Shown: one piece after another, positions 6,277 through 13,681 of the stretch
How the letters are laid out: each line of letters starts with the position of its first letter
Position numbering within the stretch: position 1 is the first letter of the stretch
Source of the DNA: an uncultured Oscillibacter sp.
GTDB taxonomy: Bacteria; Bacillota; Clostridia; Oscillospirales; Oscillospiraceae
Assembly (NCBI GenBank): GCA_910588005.1
Contig: CAJUQM010000037.1
Coordinates: 1 to 24,381, forward strand
Reading direction: 5' to 3'
DNA: 24,381 nucleotides
Notes under the pieces: generated by a model
What the model saw: the letters and a program-made list of their open reading frames with translations, nothing else
The model's database searches: none
What the model was told of the DNA's origin: nothing
Program-made: the position numbers and the translations under genes

Positions 6277-7611
6277 TTGTACATTGACCTTTACAAAGAC
6301 CGGATGCACCCGGCGGAGCTGTTCGGGAAGCAGGTCCTCTACAGCGAACAGCCCATTGCTCGGGAGGAGGTCCCGGAGGGCTGGCACTGCTATGATCTCT
6401 GCGGGACCGACCGGAAACCGGATCAGCCGCTGAAGCTGACGGACCTTGCCGTGGTGTACCGCGTCGGCACGGTGCTTTCCCCCCAGCCCTTGAAGAAGGT
6501 TACCACCGCAGAGAGAAAAGTGAAGGACCTGGTTCTAACCTATGAGGAGCCGGTCACGCTGGCGGAGTTCTGCCGTCAGCAGCATCTGCCCTGTCCCCAG
6601 GACCCGAGAAAATTCACTCTGCGCCCCGCTTCCCCCGAGGAGGCGGGGCTGTTTTTTTCCCAGACGCCGGAGAAGGATAAGAATCTTGGAGCAATCGGCC
6701 ACGTCCGCATGGACTTCGGCAGCGGTGGGAAGTCCTTCTATCACACCTGGTGGCCCAGGGGGCCGGAGGAGCTGAACACGCAGGAGTTCAAGGCCGAACT
6801 CCAGGAGGTTGTAGACGAGCTGAGGAAAACCGTGCTGAAAAGCCTCGGTTCCATGCGCCGCTACTGCTGGGGCCACGGCGGGGAGATCAACGGCAGTTCC
6901 CTCTGCCAGAATTACGGCTTCACCGTGGAGACGGAGCGGTACCTCTACCGCCTGCGGTGCAATCCCGCGGAGGGCGACTACCAGGCGTACCTCTCCTGCT
7001 TTGACAGGCAGGCCCAGCAGATGGGGCTGACGGAAAAAGGGCACCGGATGCTCAGGGACACCGCCGATCCCGCCCTTCCCCACAGCTACGACTGGTATGT
7101 GATTGAGCATATCAATACGCCTGAGCGGCGGTTGGATCACCACCTCCCCCTGGAGGAGGCCATACCGCTCTACGCAAGTCTTGACTGCGGGGACAAGCGG
7201 CTGGGCGTCACCAAGGACGGCATCGCCGCCGTGGATCTCGCCATTTACTGGGATGGCCGGGAGTGGCTGTCCGAGGACCGCCTGAAGCTGGACAGCTTCA
7301 AGGATGACCCGGTGGTAACGGACGCCGCCAGCCGGCTCCAGCAGATGCTGGATGAAAGTCCGGCTGTCGGGCGGGTGACCTTTGCCAGCGGTGAGAAGTG
7401 GAGCTTCACCGATCCCCAGAGGTACCTCCAGACCGTCCGGGAGGAATTGCCATACCAGGCATCCACCGGTTTCCGCTGCGAGACCTTGACCGATGACCCC
7501 GCAGTCAGAAAGGCTGTGGATGATATGATCTATGATCTGTACGGGGAGGAAAATCCCCGCCGGATTGAGGACTATGGCAATACGGGCATGACGATGGGAG
7601 GCATGAGCTGA
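6277..7611 (+). CDS. LPD28-type polyvalent protein, 444 aa, Gly-Gly-Met tail
   Basis: The start is TTG 6277, ten bases after AAGGAG at 6261-6266; an earlier ATG at 6267 hits a stop after six codons. The N-terminal 75 residues (ELFGKQVLYSEQPI, PEGWHCYDLCGTD, VGTVLSPQPLK) match the large-polyvalent-protein-associated domain LPD28 as I know it from phage and conjugative-element proteins. A middle region follows (KFTLRPASPEEAGLFFS, GHVRMDFGSGGKSFYHTWW, GDYQAYLSCFDRQ). The C-terminal region (DWYVIEHINTPE, LPLEEAIPLYASL, GVTKDGIAAVDLAI) resembles the YodL-like segments found in the same elements. No catalytic motif is evident. The protein ends MTMGGMS. Its stop overlaps the next ATG as TGATG, and its final GGAGG codons also form the ribosome site for that gene. 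Confidence 0.75.
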   Translation: MYIDLYKDRMHPAELFGKQVLYSEQPIAREEVPEGWHCYDLCGTDRKPDQPLKLTDLAVVYRVGTVLSPQPLKKVTTAERKVKDLVLTYEEPVTLAEFCRQQHLPCPQDPRKFTLRPASPEEAGLFFSQTPEKDKNLGAIGHVRMDFGSGGKSFYHTWWPRGPEELNTQEFKAELQEVVDELRKTVLKSLGSMRRYCWGHGGEINGSSLCQNYGFTVETERYLYRLRCNPAEGDYQAYLSCFDRQAQQMGLTEKGHRMLRDTADPALPHSYDWYVIEHINTPERRLDHHLPLEEAIPLYASLDCGDKRLGVTKDGIAAVDLAIYWDGREWLSEDRLKLDSFKDDPVVTDAASRLQQMLDESPAVGRVTFASGEKWSFTDPQRYLQTVREELPYQASTGFRCETLTDDPAVRKAVDDMIYDLYGEENPRRIEDYGNTGMTMGGMS

Positions 7612-7760
7612 TGGAGCCGCGGTACAGAGTATACGAAAACGCCATGTGCCGGTGTATCGCCGGCCTGACAGAACACGCAGCCCCCTTCGCGGCACAGCAT
7701 CTGGAGAAGCAGATCCCCCCGTCTCCGCCAGCACTACAGATGGAGGGGATAAGCCTATGA
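7611..7760 (+). CDS. Small overlapping protein, 49 aa
   Basis: ATG 7611 overlaps the previous stop (TGATG) and sits nine bases after GGGAGG. The stop TGA overlaps the next start as ATGA. The peptide begins MEPRYRVYENAMCRCIAGL and ends PPALQMEGISL. It carries a CRC motif and a Pro-rich linker. Tight overlap at both ends and a good ribosome site argue that it is translated, though I recognise no family. The final MEGIS loosely recalls the Gly-Met tails of its neighbours. Confidence 0.6.
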   Translation: MEPRYRVYENAMCRCIAGLTEHAAPFAAQHLEKQIPPSPPALQMEGISL

Positions 7761-8437
7761 GAGAGATGCGTACAGACTCCTTTTGGAGTCTAATCGCGGA
7801 GATGAAAAAAGAGTGCGGTCAGGATATGGACGCATCTCTCCAATGGCTGACAGAACAGCTCACCGCCCGCGGCCCTCAGCAGGCTCAGAATTTCCATGAC
7901 ATTTTTCACGGATACCAGCAGCTCGCCAATCAGTATGGCCTCTGGAACGCCGCCTCGCTGATGTGCGGTGGGTGCTCGGATGACGGCTTCATCGATTTTC
8001 AGGCCTGGTTGATCGCCCAGGGCAGAGAAGTCTATCTGGCGGCGCTGGCAGATCCGGACTCGCTGGCGGATACGGAAGCCTATGGCGGCTGCCAGTTTGA
8101 GGCCCTGACCTATGTGGGGAATACAGTGCTGGAGACGCTGACAGGTCAAAGCGCCTATGACAGTATGGACCCGGCCGCTTACGACGCGCTGGTGGCGGAA
8201 CTGAGACAGGATATTACCTATGGCGAGGGAATTGGCTATCCCTACGAATGGGATGAGCTTGAAACGTATCTTCCCCGCCTGTGCGCCAAATATCTGGAGC
8301 CGGGCACGGTGGAGTCCATGCTGGAGACTGGCAGTACAATATGGTACTCCGGCAGTCCGGACATCCAAAAAGCGCGGGCAGGCGGCCCGCCGCAGCGAGG
8401 TGTACCGCAAATCAACATGAATATGGAGGGGATGTAA
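7757..8437 (+). CDS. DUF4240 domain protein, 226 aa
   Basis: The start ATG 7757 (MREMRTDSFW) overlaps the stop of the 49-aa gene as ATGA and has GGAGGGG ten bases upstream (7742 onward). An open frame further left, to 7646, runs out of frame through that small gene and is not used. Residues about 5-180 match DUF4240: DSFWSLIAEM, GLWNAASLMCGGCSDDGF, FQAWLIAQGREVYLAAL and DPDSLAD are the conserved blocks. The biochemical role of DUF4240 is unknown to me; it is found in bacterial and mobile-element proteins. The C-terminal 40 residues are low-complexity and end QINMNMEGM. The GGAGGGG encoding this end is also the ribosome site of the next gene. Confidence 0.85.
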   Translation: MREMRTDSFWSLIAEMKKECGQDMDASLQWLTEQLTARGPQQAQNFHDIFHGYQQLANQYGLWNAASLMCGGCSDDGFIDFQAWLIAQGREVYLAALADPDSLADTEAYGGCQFEALTYVGNTVLETLTGQSAYDSMDPAAYDALVAELRQDITYGEGIGYPYEWDELETYLPRLCAKYLEPGTVESMLETGSTIWYSGSPDIQKARAGGPPQRGVPQINMNMEGM

Positions 8438-9448
8438 ATGAGTCAGATATCAAAAGAGTGGCTGGACTTTCTGCGCCAGCAGTTCCCTGTGGGAAGCCGG
8501 ATCAAGCTTCAGGAGATGAAGGACCCCTACTGCCCTGTGGAGCCGGGTACCATGGGGACGCTGGAGAGCATCGACGACATCGGCACCTTCCACGTCAAGT
8601 GGGACAATGGCCGGGGCCTCGGCCTCGTGCTGGGTGAGGACCGGTTTTCCGTCCTGCCCCCGCCCCTCCAGACGCTGAAGCTGTACGCCCCCATGACAGC
8701 AAATTTGTTCACATCCGATGAGTACGGCGATGTGAGCGGGGAGAGCGAACCGCTTAACGGGAAAGAGCTCCGGAGCTATCAGGATCAGATCCTGGCGGCC
8801 CTGATCCGGGAACGGAAGCCGGAGGAGGCGGAACGGGGCGTCATGCACTGGTACGGCAAGGACGACGCCGTGAACCAAAAGGTCCGCTCCGCCCTGTTCA
8901 CCGCGGAGGAGCGGGAGGGACAGCTCTGGGCGGTGGTGGAATGCCAGGTGCAGGATACTTTGACGCCCATGGAACTGGAAACCCTGACTGATTACCTGGG
9001 CGGACAGATGTCCGATGGCTGGGGAGAGAGCTTCGAGCAGCACGATATTGATGTCGGTGATGGCTGTGAGCTGTACGTCCATCTGTGGAACAGCGATGAC
9101 TGGAGTATCATGACGGAGCAGGACCGCTTTGATCCTCACTTTACTGAACGTCTCCCGGAGCTGTGCTATTCGGTCCTGCCGGAGGATGGCTCCCTGATCT
9201 GCATCACCAAGGATGCTGGTTGGCAGGCAGCGGAGAACAACAGCGAAAAGCCTGGCCTGAACCGCCACATGGCGGACTACCGCAACCGATACCGGGGGAT
9301 TACCCCGGCTCAGGAGCAGGCCATGCTGAGTGGCTGTCTCCATGGCTGGGACTGCCCCGCCGCGGACCCAAAGACCTATGAGCAGGCCCTCCAGTCCCCC
9401 ACCGATATAGAGGCTGGAATACCGATGGGAGGGATGACTCTTGGCTAA
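8438..9448 (+). CDS. DUF4314 domain protein, 336 aa, Gly-Gly-Met tail
   Basis: The N-terminal residues 17-73 match DUF4314, a small SH3-like domain: GSRIKLQEMKDPYCPVEPGT, IDDIGTFHVKWDNGRGLGL and GEDRFSVL are its hallmark blocks. The remaining 260 residues form a second region seen in related element proteins (ETLTDYLGGQMSDGWGESF, DDWSIMTEQDRF, GWDCPAADPKTYEQAL) for which I have no function. The start is ATG 8438, directly after the TAA of the previous gene and within reach of GGAGGGG. The C-terminus reads GIPMGGMTLG. Its GGGAGGG codons double as the ribosome site for the next gene, whose TTG start overlaps this stop by eight bases. Confidence 0.85.
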   Translation: MSQISKEWLDFLRQQFPVGSRIKLQEMKDPYCPVEPGTMGTLESIDDIGTFHVKWDNGRGLGLVLGEDRFSVLPPPLQTLKLYAPMTANLFTSDEYGDVSGESEPLNGKELRSYQDQILAALIRERKPEEAERGVMHWYGKDDAVNQKVRSALFTAEEREGQLWAVVECQVQDTLTPMELETLTDYLGGQMSDGWGESFEQHDIDVGDGCELYVHLWNSDDWSIMTEQDRFDPHFTERLPELCYSVLPEDGSLICITKDAGWQAAENNSEKPGLNRHMADYRNRYRGITPAQEQAMLSGCLHGWDCPAADPKTYEQALQSPTDIEAGIPMGGMTLG

Positions 9449-10649
9449 GGTGTTCGACATTTATCTGGCGAAAGCGGACCAGCCGGACAGCGCCGCCTGC
9501 GCGGAACTGTCCCTCCCCGCAACGCCCTATGAGATGCAGGACGCCTTTGACAAGCTCCGGCTGACAGAGGGCGAAATCCCGTACTGGGAGATCACAGGGT
9601 ACCGTCAATTCGAGGAACTGTCCTCCGTTTTGAACGATACCTGCGGGCTGCAGGACCTGAACGCCCTGGCGCAGAAGCTGTCGGAGCTGGATGAACGGCA
9701 ATGCACCGCCTTCGCAGGACTTCTGGCCATAGAACAGCGAAAAAATCAGCCCATCCCCATCTCAAGGCTGATTGACATCGCCCATAGCACGGATTGCTGT
9801 CATGTGGTGGATACGGCTCTGAACGACTTCCGGCTGGGCCAGTTCCTGGCGGAAAACGACTTCCTGCCGGAAGCTGTTGATCTGACAGACGAGGTGTTCG
9901 AGCTGCTGGACTTCGAGCGGATCGGGCGGGAACACCGTCAGGCGGAGGGCGGGGTCTTCGTGGAGCGCACCGCGGACCACCCCGGCAGCTATGTGGAACA
10001 GCACAGCGCACTGGCGGAGGTGTATAAGCCGCTGGATCTGGCACCCAAAAAACCGGATTATATATTCCGTGTCGGCGTGATTCACCACCCTGACGCCGTG
10101 CCCGGCGCAGATCCCACGAAGGAGGTTTTTCTAAATCTCCCCGCCGCAGAGGAAGAATTTCAAAAAGCAGAGGAGCAGCTGGGTGACACTGGCTGGCTCG
10201 GAACCGTATTTACCAGCTTTGATGGCGTTATACCCGGCATAGAGCAAATGCTCTATACAACCGAAGATCTGCCGGAGCTGAATCAGCTGTCAGAGAAGCT
10301 GTCCGGCATGGAACCGAAAGAATTGACCGCATACAAGGCCCTGCTGGAAGCCGCAAACTGCCGTGATCTTCTAAGCGCCTCCCTGCTGGCGGATTCGCTG
10401 GACAAGTACATTTTCTCTCCGCAGTACAGCTCCCCCATCGAAGTGGCGAAGGGGGAGCTTTCCACAATTCTCTGTGACCGGGAGGCGGAGATCATCACGC
10501 CCTATGTGAACCTGCATCAATACGGGCAGGCGCTGATCCGGAGCTACAATGGAGTGCTGACCGCCTACGGCCTGATTGAGCGGGTGGATGGGCAGCCGAT
10601 TCAAGGCGTAGAAGAGAGCCCCACGCAGGGCGGAATGGAGATGAAGTGA
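9441..10649 (+). CDS. ArdA-like modular protein, 402 aa, Gly-Gly-Met tail
   Basis: The start is TTG 9441, seven bases after GGGAGGG, overlapping the previous gene. The acidic protein contains two copies of the module seen in the 588-aa ArdA-like protein. Copy one has SLPATPYEMQDAFDKL (24-39), LQDLNALAQKLSELDERQ (70-87) and ELLDFERIG (154-162). Copy two has NLPAAEEEFQKAEEQL (232-247), LPELNQLSEKLSGMEPKE (277-294) and PYVNLHQYG (354-362). A likely role is DNA mimicry against restriction or other defence enzymes, by analogy with ArdA; this is inference because ArdA similarity is remote. The C-terminus is a flexible linker ending TQGGMEMK. The next gene starts one base after the stop. Confidence 0.75.
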   Translation: MAKVFDIYLAKADQPDSAACAELSLPATPYEMQDAFDKLRLTEGEIPYWEITGYRQFEELSSVLNDTCGLQDLNALAQKLSELDERQCTAFAGLLAIEQRKNQPIPISRLIDIAHSTDCCHVVDTALNDFRLGQFLAENDFLPEAVDLTDEVFELLDFERIGREHRQAEGGVFVERTADHPGSYVEQHSALAEVYKPLDLAPKKPDYIFRVGVIHHPDAVPGADPTKEVFLNLPAAEEEFQKAEEQLGDTGWLGTVFTSFDGVIPGIEQMLYTTEDLPELNQLSEKLSGMEPKELTAYKALLEAANCRDLLSASLLADSLDKYIFSPQYSSPIEVAKGELSTILCDREAEIITPYVNLHQYGQALIRSYNGVLTAYGLIERVDGQPIQGVEESPTQGGMEMK

Positions 10650-10650
10650 C

Positions 10651-11667
10651 ATGGGAGAGTTTGATCATCTGCTGGACCTGCCCGGTACTCCCCAGGAACG
10701 GGCGTGGCTGGAGGAGCGGCTGGAGACACTGAGCGTCCGTGAGGGTTATGTCCGCGCTGCCGACTCTATGCGGCACCCGCCTGAAACCGCGGCTGAGGTT
10801 ATCAACAGCATTCAGAATCTGTCCGGGTGCGAGATCCATCCGGCCGGCAGTTACGAGGAATTGGGCCGGTTCAGCCTGGGTCAGGCGTCCAAGCTGCCGG
10901 AGGAAGTCCTGCCGTATGTGGACTTCGACCATATCGGGCAGCAGTTTGAAAACGATCATCCCGGCCTGTTTATTGGGAGCTGCTATGTGGAATATCCGAA
11001 AGAGCCGCCGGAACCGGCCTACCGCGGAGAGGGCACCCCTCTGCCGGAGGACAGCGACTGGAGCGTCAAGCTGAGGCTGGCCTCTCCCGCTGTGCCGGAG
11101 GGGGTGTGGCTGCGGCTGCCGGATTATGACGGACAGACGCCGGAAAAATCCACCGAAGTCACACTTGCGCTGGAGGCACTGCGGGTCAAGTCTCTGGAGG
11201 ACTGCACCCTGCTGGAGGCCCGGTGTATTCTCCCGGAAGCCGGGGACCTCATGGAACAGTACGACAGCGTTACGGAGCTGGTCAGGGACGGCGACAATCT
11301 TGGCTTCATTCTGGACGAGCAGGGGCAGGGCGAACCCCACTGGAGGGAAAAGTTCGCCGCCGCCCTGGGGTATGAGGGCTGTCATACTCTGAAATTCGCT
11401 CTGGATATCTCGCAGAATCTCTCATGCTACGAGTGGGTGCCCCGTGACGGTCTGAAAGAGTTTGCCGCGAAAAATCTCCGCTCCTACGGCGTATCGGAAG
11501 AGCTGATCCAATCCGGCAATATCCATCTGAAGGACTATGCGGAGGATCTGCTGGAGACCTCCGGATATATGGAGGCCAGCGGTGAGACCGGCTATCTGAT
11601 CCGCAACAGCCGGGAATTTGTCCGCGAATACACCGCCCCGGAACAGGGCGGCATGACCATGCAATGA
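10651..11667 (+). CDS. ArdA-like modular protein, 338 aa, Gly-Gly-Met tail
   Basis: ATG 10651 follows the previous TGA by one base, with GGAGATGA upstream. Two degenerate modules are visible: DLPGTPQERAWLEERLETL (9-27) through PYVDFDHIG (88-96), and a second ending GNIHLKDYA (289-297) followed by SGETGYLIRN. The phrase SYEELGRFSL (67-76) resembles the EEYGRYM element of the 588-aa protein. Residues 230-280 (REKFAAALGY, SCYEWVPRDGLKEFAAKNL) also fit the ArdA-like pattern. It is acidic overall. It is the last large gene of the operon and ends APEQGGMTMQ. The Gly-Gly-Met codons here (GGC GGC ATG) do not form a ribosome site, unlike those of several upstream genes. Confidence 0.7.
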   Translation: MGEFDHLLDLPGTPQERAWLEERLETLSVREGYVRAADSMRHPPETAAEVINSIQNLSGCEIHPAGSYEELGRFSLGQASKLPEEVLPYVDFDHIGQQFENDHPGLFIGSCYVEYPKEPPEPAYRGEGTPLPEDSDWSVKLRLASPAVPEGVWLRLPDYDGQTPEKSTEVTLALEALRVKSLEDCTLLEARCILPEAGDLMEQYDSVTELVRDGDNLGFILDEQGQGEPHWREKFAAALGYEGCHTLKFALDISQNLSCYEWVPRDGLKEFAAKNLRSYGVSEELIQSGNIHLKDYAEDLLETSGYMEASGETGYLIRNSREFVREYTAPEQGGMTMQ

Positions 11668-11729
11668 GTATACCGGCAATGAAAGGTGGTGGTGTCAAAT
11701 GGGCACAGCCCATACCAGAGAAAAAGTGA
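11664..11729 (+). CDS. Possible 21-aa peptide closing the operon
   Basis: ATG 11664 overlaps the previous stop as ATGA, the junction style used repeatedly in this operon. The peptide is MSIPAMKGGGVKWAQPIPEK plus a final Lys. It repeats a Gly-rich element near a Met. No independent ribosome site is seen, so translation would depend on coupling. An alternative 12-aa reading frame begins at ATG 11699 after GGTGGTGG. Either could be a leader peptide for the structured region that follows. The evidence is positional only. Confidence 0.35.
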   Translation: MSIPAMKGGGVKWAQPIPEKK

Positions 11730-11746
11730 ATAAGTAAATCATTATA

Positions 11747-11788
11747 GGGGCCGTTTTCCGAAAGGGACAAACGGCCCCTTCTTTTTTT
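11747..11788 (+). terminator. Intrinsic terminator ending the antirestriction operon
   Basis: GGGGCCGTTT at 11747-11756 pairs perfectly with AAACGGCCCC at 11769-11778, followed by TTCTTTTTTT. This is a textbook intrinsic terminator placed between two gene runs. Confidence 0.9.
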
Positions 11789-11822
11789 GCGCTCTTTTTC
11801 GGGAAACCGGCCCCGGAAAGGA
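11789..11822 (+). promoter_or_regulatory. Terminator-complementary segment and ribosome site of second operon
   Basis: Segment 11793-11814 (CTCTTTTTCGGGAAACCGG then CCCC) is the near-complement of the terminator 5' arm region 11747-11766, so RNA that passes the terminator can refold with it. GGAAAGGAC follows immediately and serves ATG 11830. No promoter is evident between the two operons, so read-through may supply the downstream genes. The layout mirrors the leader at 3309-3390. Confidence 0.5.
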
Positions 11823-11829
11823 CAAAAAA

Positions 11830-12183
11830 ATGCGGAAGAATCAACTGTTGGCCTACCTGAAGGGCGCCTGCTCCGGGCGGAGATATACCGTGAAAGGCGC
11901 CGAGCTGGAGCAGGTGCTTCACCTCAGCGGCACGGACCTGAGGAAGCTGGTAAACCGTCTGCGGCAGGATGGCGTCCCCGTCTGCAGCAGCCGGGACGGA
12001 TACTTCTACGCCAGAACTGCCGGAGAGGTCTATACCACCATTCTCCAGCTCCAGGCCATGGTGCGGGGCCTGGAGGCGGCCATCCACGGCCTGGAGTCCG
12101 CGCTGGAACAGTTTGGAGAACCCTGCGGGGCCTCCGATGAAACCCGGCAGAGCGGCCCCGGCGGTGAGGAAGGGGGTGGCTGA
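11830..12183 (+). CDS. Winged-helix DNA-binding protein, 117 aa
   Basis: ATG 11830 lies seven bases after GGAAAGGA. Residues 3-62 form a helix-turn-helix with wing: QLLAYLKGAC, YTVKGAELEQVLHLSGTDLR as helix two and turn, KLVNRLRQDG as the recognition helix, and VCSSRDGYFYAR as the wing. Residues 65-95 are a long helix suited to dimerisation (YTTILQLQAMVRGLEAAIHG). The last 20 residues are Gly/Glu-rich and disordered. It overlaps the methylase gene by eight bases, so the pair is co-translated. It may regulate the operon or help target the methylase; small winged-helix genes of this type commonly precede Dam-type methylases in phages and conjugative elements. Confidence 0.75.
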   Translation: MRKNQLLAYLKGACSGRRYTVKGAELEQVLHLSGTDLRKLVNRLRQDGVPVCSSRDGYFYARTAGEVYTTILQLQAMVRGLEAAIHGLESALEQFGEPCGASDETRQSGPGGEEGGG

Positions 12184-13156
12184 CATCGCAAGGCCAGTCA
12201 TCCCATGGGTGGGCGGGAAGGAAAAGCTGGCACCCTATATCACCCAGGTCTTTCCGCCCAACATGAAGCAATATCTGGAGCCTTTCGGCGGCAGTGCCGC
12301 CGTACTGCTGAGTATGCCGCCCCGCCCCGGCAGGCTGGACATCTACAACGACCTGAATGTGGAACTCAGCAACCTCCATCTCTGCGTAAAAGAACGCTGC
12401 AACGCCCTGCTTCGGGAACTGCGCTTCCTCCCCATCCACTCCAGAGCGGTCTTTGAATTCTATAAGGACTTCGCCGCGCATAAGGAGATCACCCTTCGGA
12501 ACATCCAGGAGGAGCTGGAGATCCTGGATGACCCGGCGTGCTTCACCCCGGAACAGGCCGCGGAGCTGCGGCCCATCTTCCAGGAGCGGCTGGAGCTCTA
12601 TGACGTCCAGCGGGCGGCGGCCTATGTCATGCGGGTCCGGGGCAGCTTCAACGCCACTACCAACTCCTTCGCGGTTAAGGATCTGAACGTGTCCCGGTTC
12701 CTGTACCTCTTCATGTCCGCCTCTGAGCGGCTCCAGGACGTGGCGATTGAGAACAAGGACGCCATCGAGATCATCCGGGAGCGGGACGGCGTCAACAGGC
12801 TCACCTACTGTGACCCACCCTATTTCGGCGCGGAGCGGAGCTACGACATGGAGATCGCGGCGCAGTACCACACCCGGCTTCACCGGGTTCTGCACAAATG
12901 CCGGGGGCCTGTGGCGGTGTCCTACAACGATCACCACTTCATCCGCCGCCTGTATGACGATTTCTACATCCTGGCTTTCACACGGGACAATCCCATGGCG
13001 AAGCGGAGCGGCGCGCTGTACGGCGAACTGCTCATGACCAATTATGATCCCACTCCATTCCTGGCAGATCAGCTGACGCTGTTTGGCGGACAGGAGACGG
13101 AAAAGCTCCGGCTGGAGCTGGTGCATACCCCGAAAAAATCACTGATTAAACTTTAA
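12176..13156 (+). CDS. Dam-family DNA adenine N6-methyltransferase, 326 aa
   Basis: This enzyme would transfer a methyl group from S-adenosylmethionine to adenine N6 in duplex DNA. Class D12 landmarks are present: PWVGGK (residues 10-15, SAM-binding motif I region), YLEPFGGSAAVLL (33-45), RGSFNATTNSF (155-165) and the catalytic DPPY at 213-216, with VSYNDHHF and LLMTNYDP toward the end. Only a few residues precede motif I with the GTG 12176 start, which overlaps the upstream stop by eight bases like the TTG at 9441; ATG 12137 in the same frame is the alternative and adds 13 residues. On a conjugative element such an orphan methylase probably protects incoming DNA from restriction or alters host gene control. 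Target specificity cannot be read from the sequence. Confidence 0.93.
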   Translation: MADIARPVIPWVGGKEKLAPYITQVFPPNMKQYLEPFGGSAAVLLSMPPRPGRLDIYNDLNVELSNLHLCVKERCNALLRELRFLPIHSRAVFEFYKDFAAHKEITLRNIQEELEILDDPACFTPEQAAELRPIFQERLELYDVQRAAAYVMRVRGSFNATTNSFAVKDLNVSRFLYLFMSASERLQDVAIENKDAIEIIRERDGVNRLTYCDPPYFGAERSYDMEIAAQYHTRLHRVLHKCRGPVAVSYNDHHFIRRLYDDFYILAFTRDNPMAKRSGALYGELLMTNYDPTPFLADQLTLFGGQETEKLRLELVHTPKKSLIKL

Positions 13157-13171
13157 TATTGGAGGTTTCCT

Positions 13172-13681
13172 ATGAATTCCCAGAAAATGACAAACTGTAA
13201 GAAGTACAACACGGCGGAGTCCGTCGGTCCCCTGTCCCTTCTCCTCACCTCCAGCGGCATGGAGCTCGGTACGCCTGTCGACATTCAAGCCTCCGAGGAC
13301 GCCGCGGTGGTTTTGAGAGAGACGATGACGGCCGCGGAGCTGGTTGGGACCATCCAGTTCCTGCGGACAATTGCGACAAATCTCCTGATCCATCTGGCAA
13401 ACACATGCGGCCCCTGTGACAACTGCAGCGCGGACTGTCCCTGCCTTCAGGGTGAGGATGAGTTTCCCATTCCGGACGCACTGCTGGAAGAGGCCGGTAT
13501 TCCCAAGGGCGCCAAGCTGGACGTCTTCGCGGAGGAGGGCACGATCCATATCACCGCCGCGGAGGGACCGGACCTGCGGGATGTGCCGGAGGCTCTTCTG
13601 GAGATGTTCCGGCAGACGGGAATCTGTCTGGATGAGCTGGACGGTCTGATGCGGGAAAACGGGGTTATCTATGGCGGCTGA
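13172..13681 (+). CDS. AbrB/MazE-like protein with Cys cluster, 169 aa
   Basis: The start is ATG 13172 after TTGGAGG. The C-terminal part (residues 99-129: IPDALLEEAGIPKGAKLDVF, GTIHITAAE) has the swapped-hairpin beta pattern of AbrB/SpoVT/MazE DNA-binding domains. The N-terminal part (LLTSSGMELGTPVDI, AAVVLRETMTA) looks like a second, degenerate copy of the same fold. Between them, CGPCDNCSADCPC places Cys79, 82, 85, 89 and 91, a likely zinc or iron-sulfur site, unusual for this fold. It is probably a transcriptional regulator, or an antitoxin-like protein without an adjacent toxin. It overlaps the next gene by 11 bases. Confidence 0.7.
   Translation: MNSQKMTNCKKYNTAESVGPLSLLLTSSGMELGTPVDIQASEDAAVVLRETMTAAELVGTIQFLRTIATNLLIHLANTCGPCDNCSADCPCLQGEDEFPIPDALLEEAGIPKGAKLDVFAEEGTIHITAAEGPDLRDVPEALLEMFRQTGICLDELDGLMRENGVIYGG

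Noticed and set aside
7646..7756. N-terminal extension of the DUF4240 gene
   Set aside because: ATG 7757 has a ribosome site and an ATGA overlap; the extension would run inside the 49-aa gene in another frame and adds no conserved residues.
11924..13126. Antisense open frame opposite the methylase
   Set aside because: The sense strand carries all Dam motifs; the antisense text is typical GC shadow.
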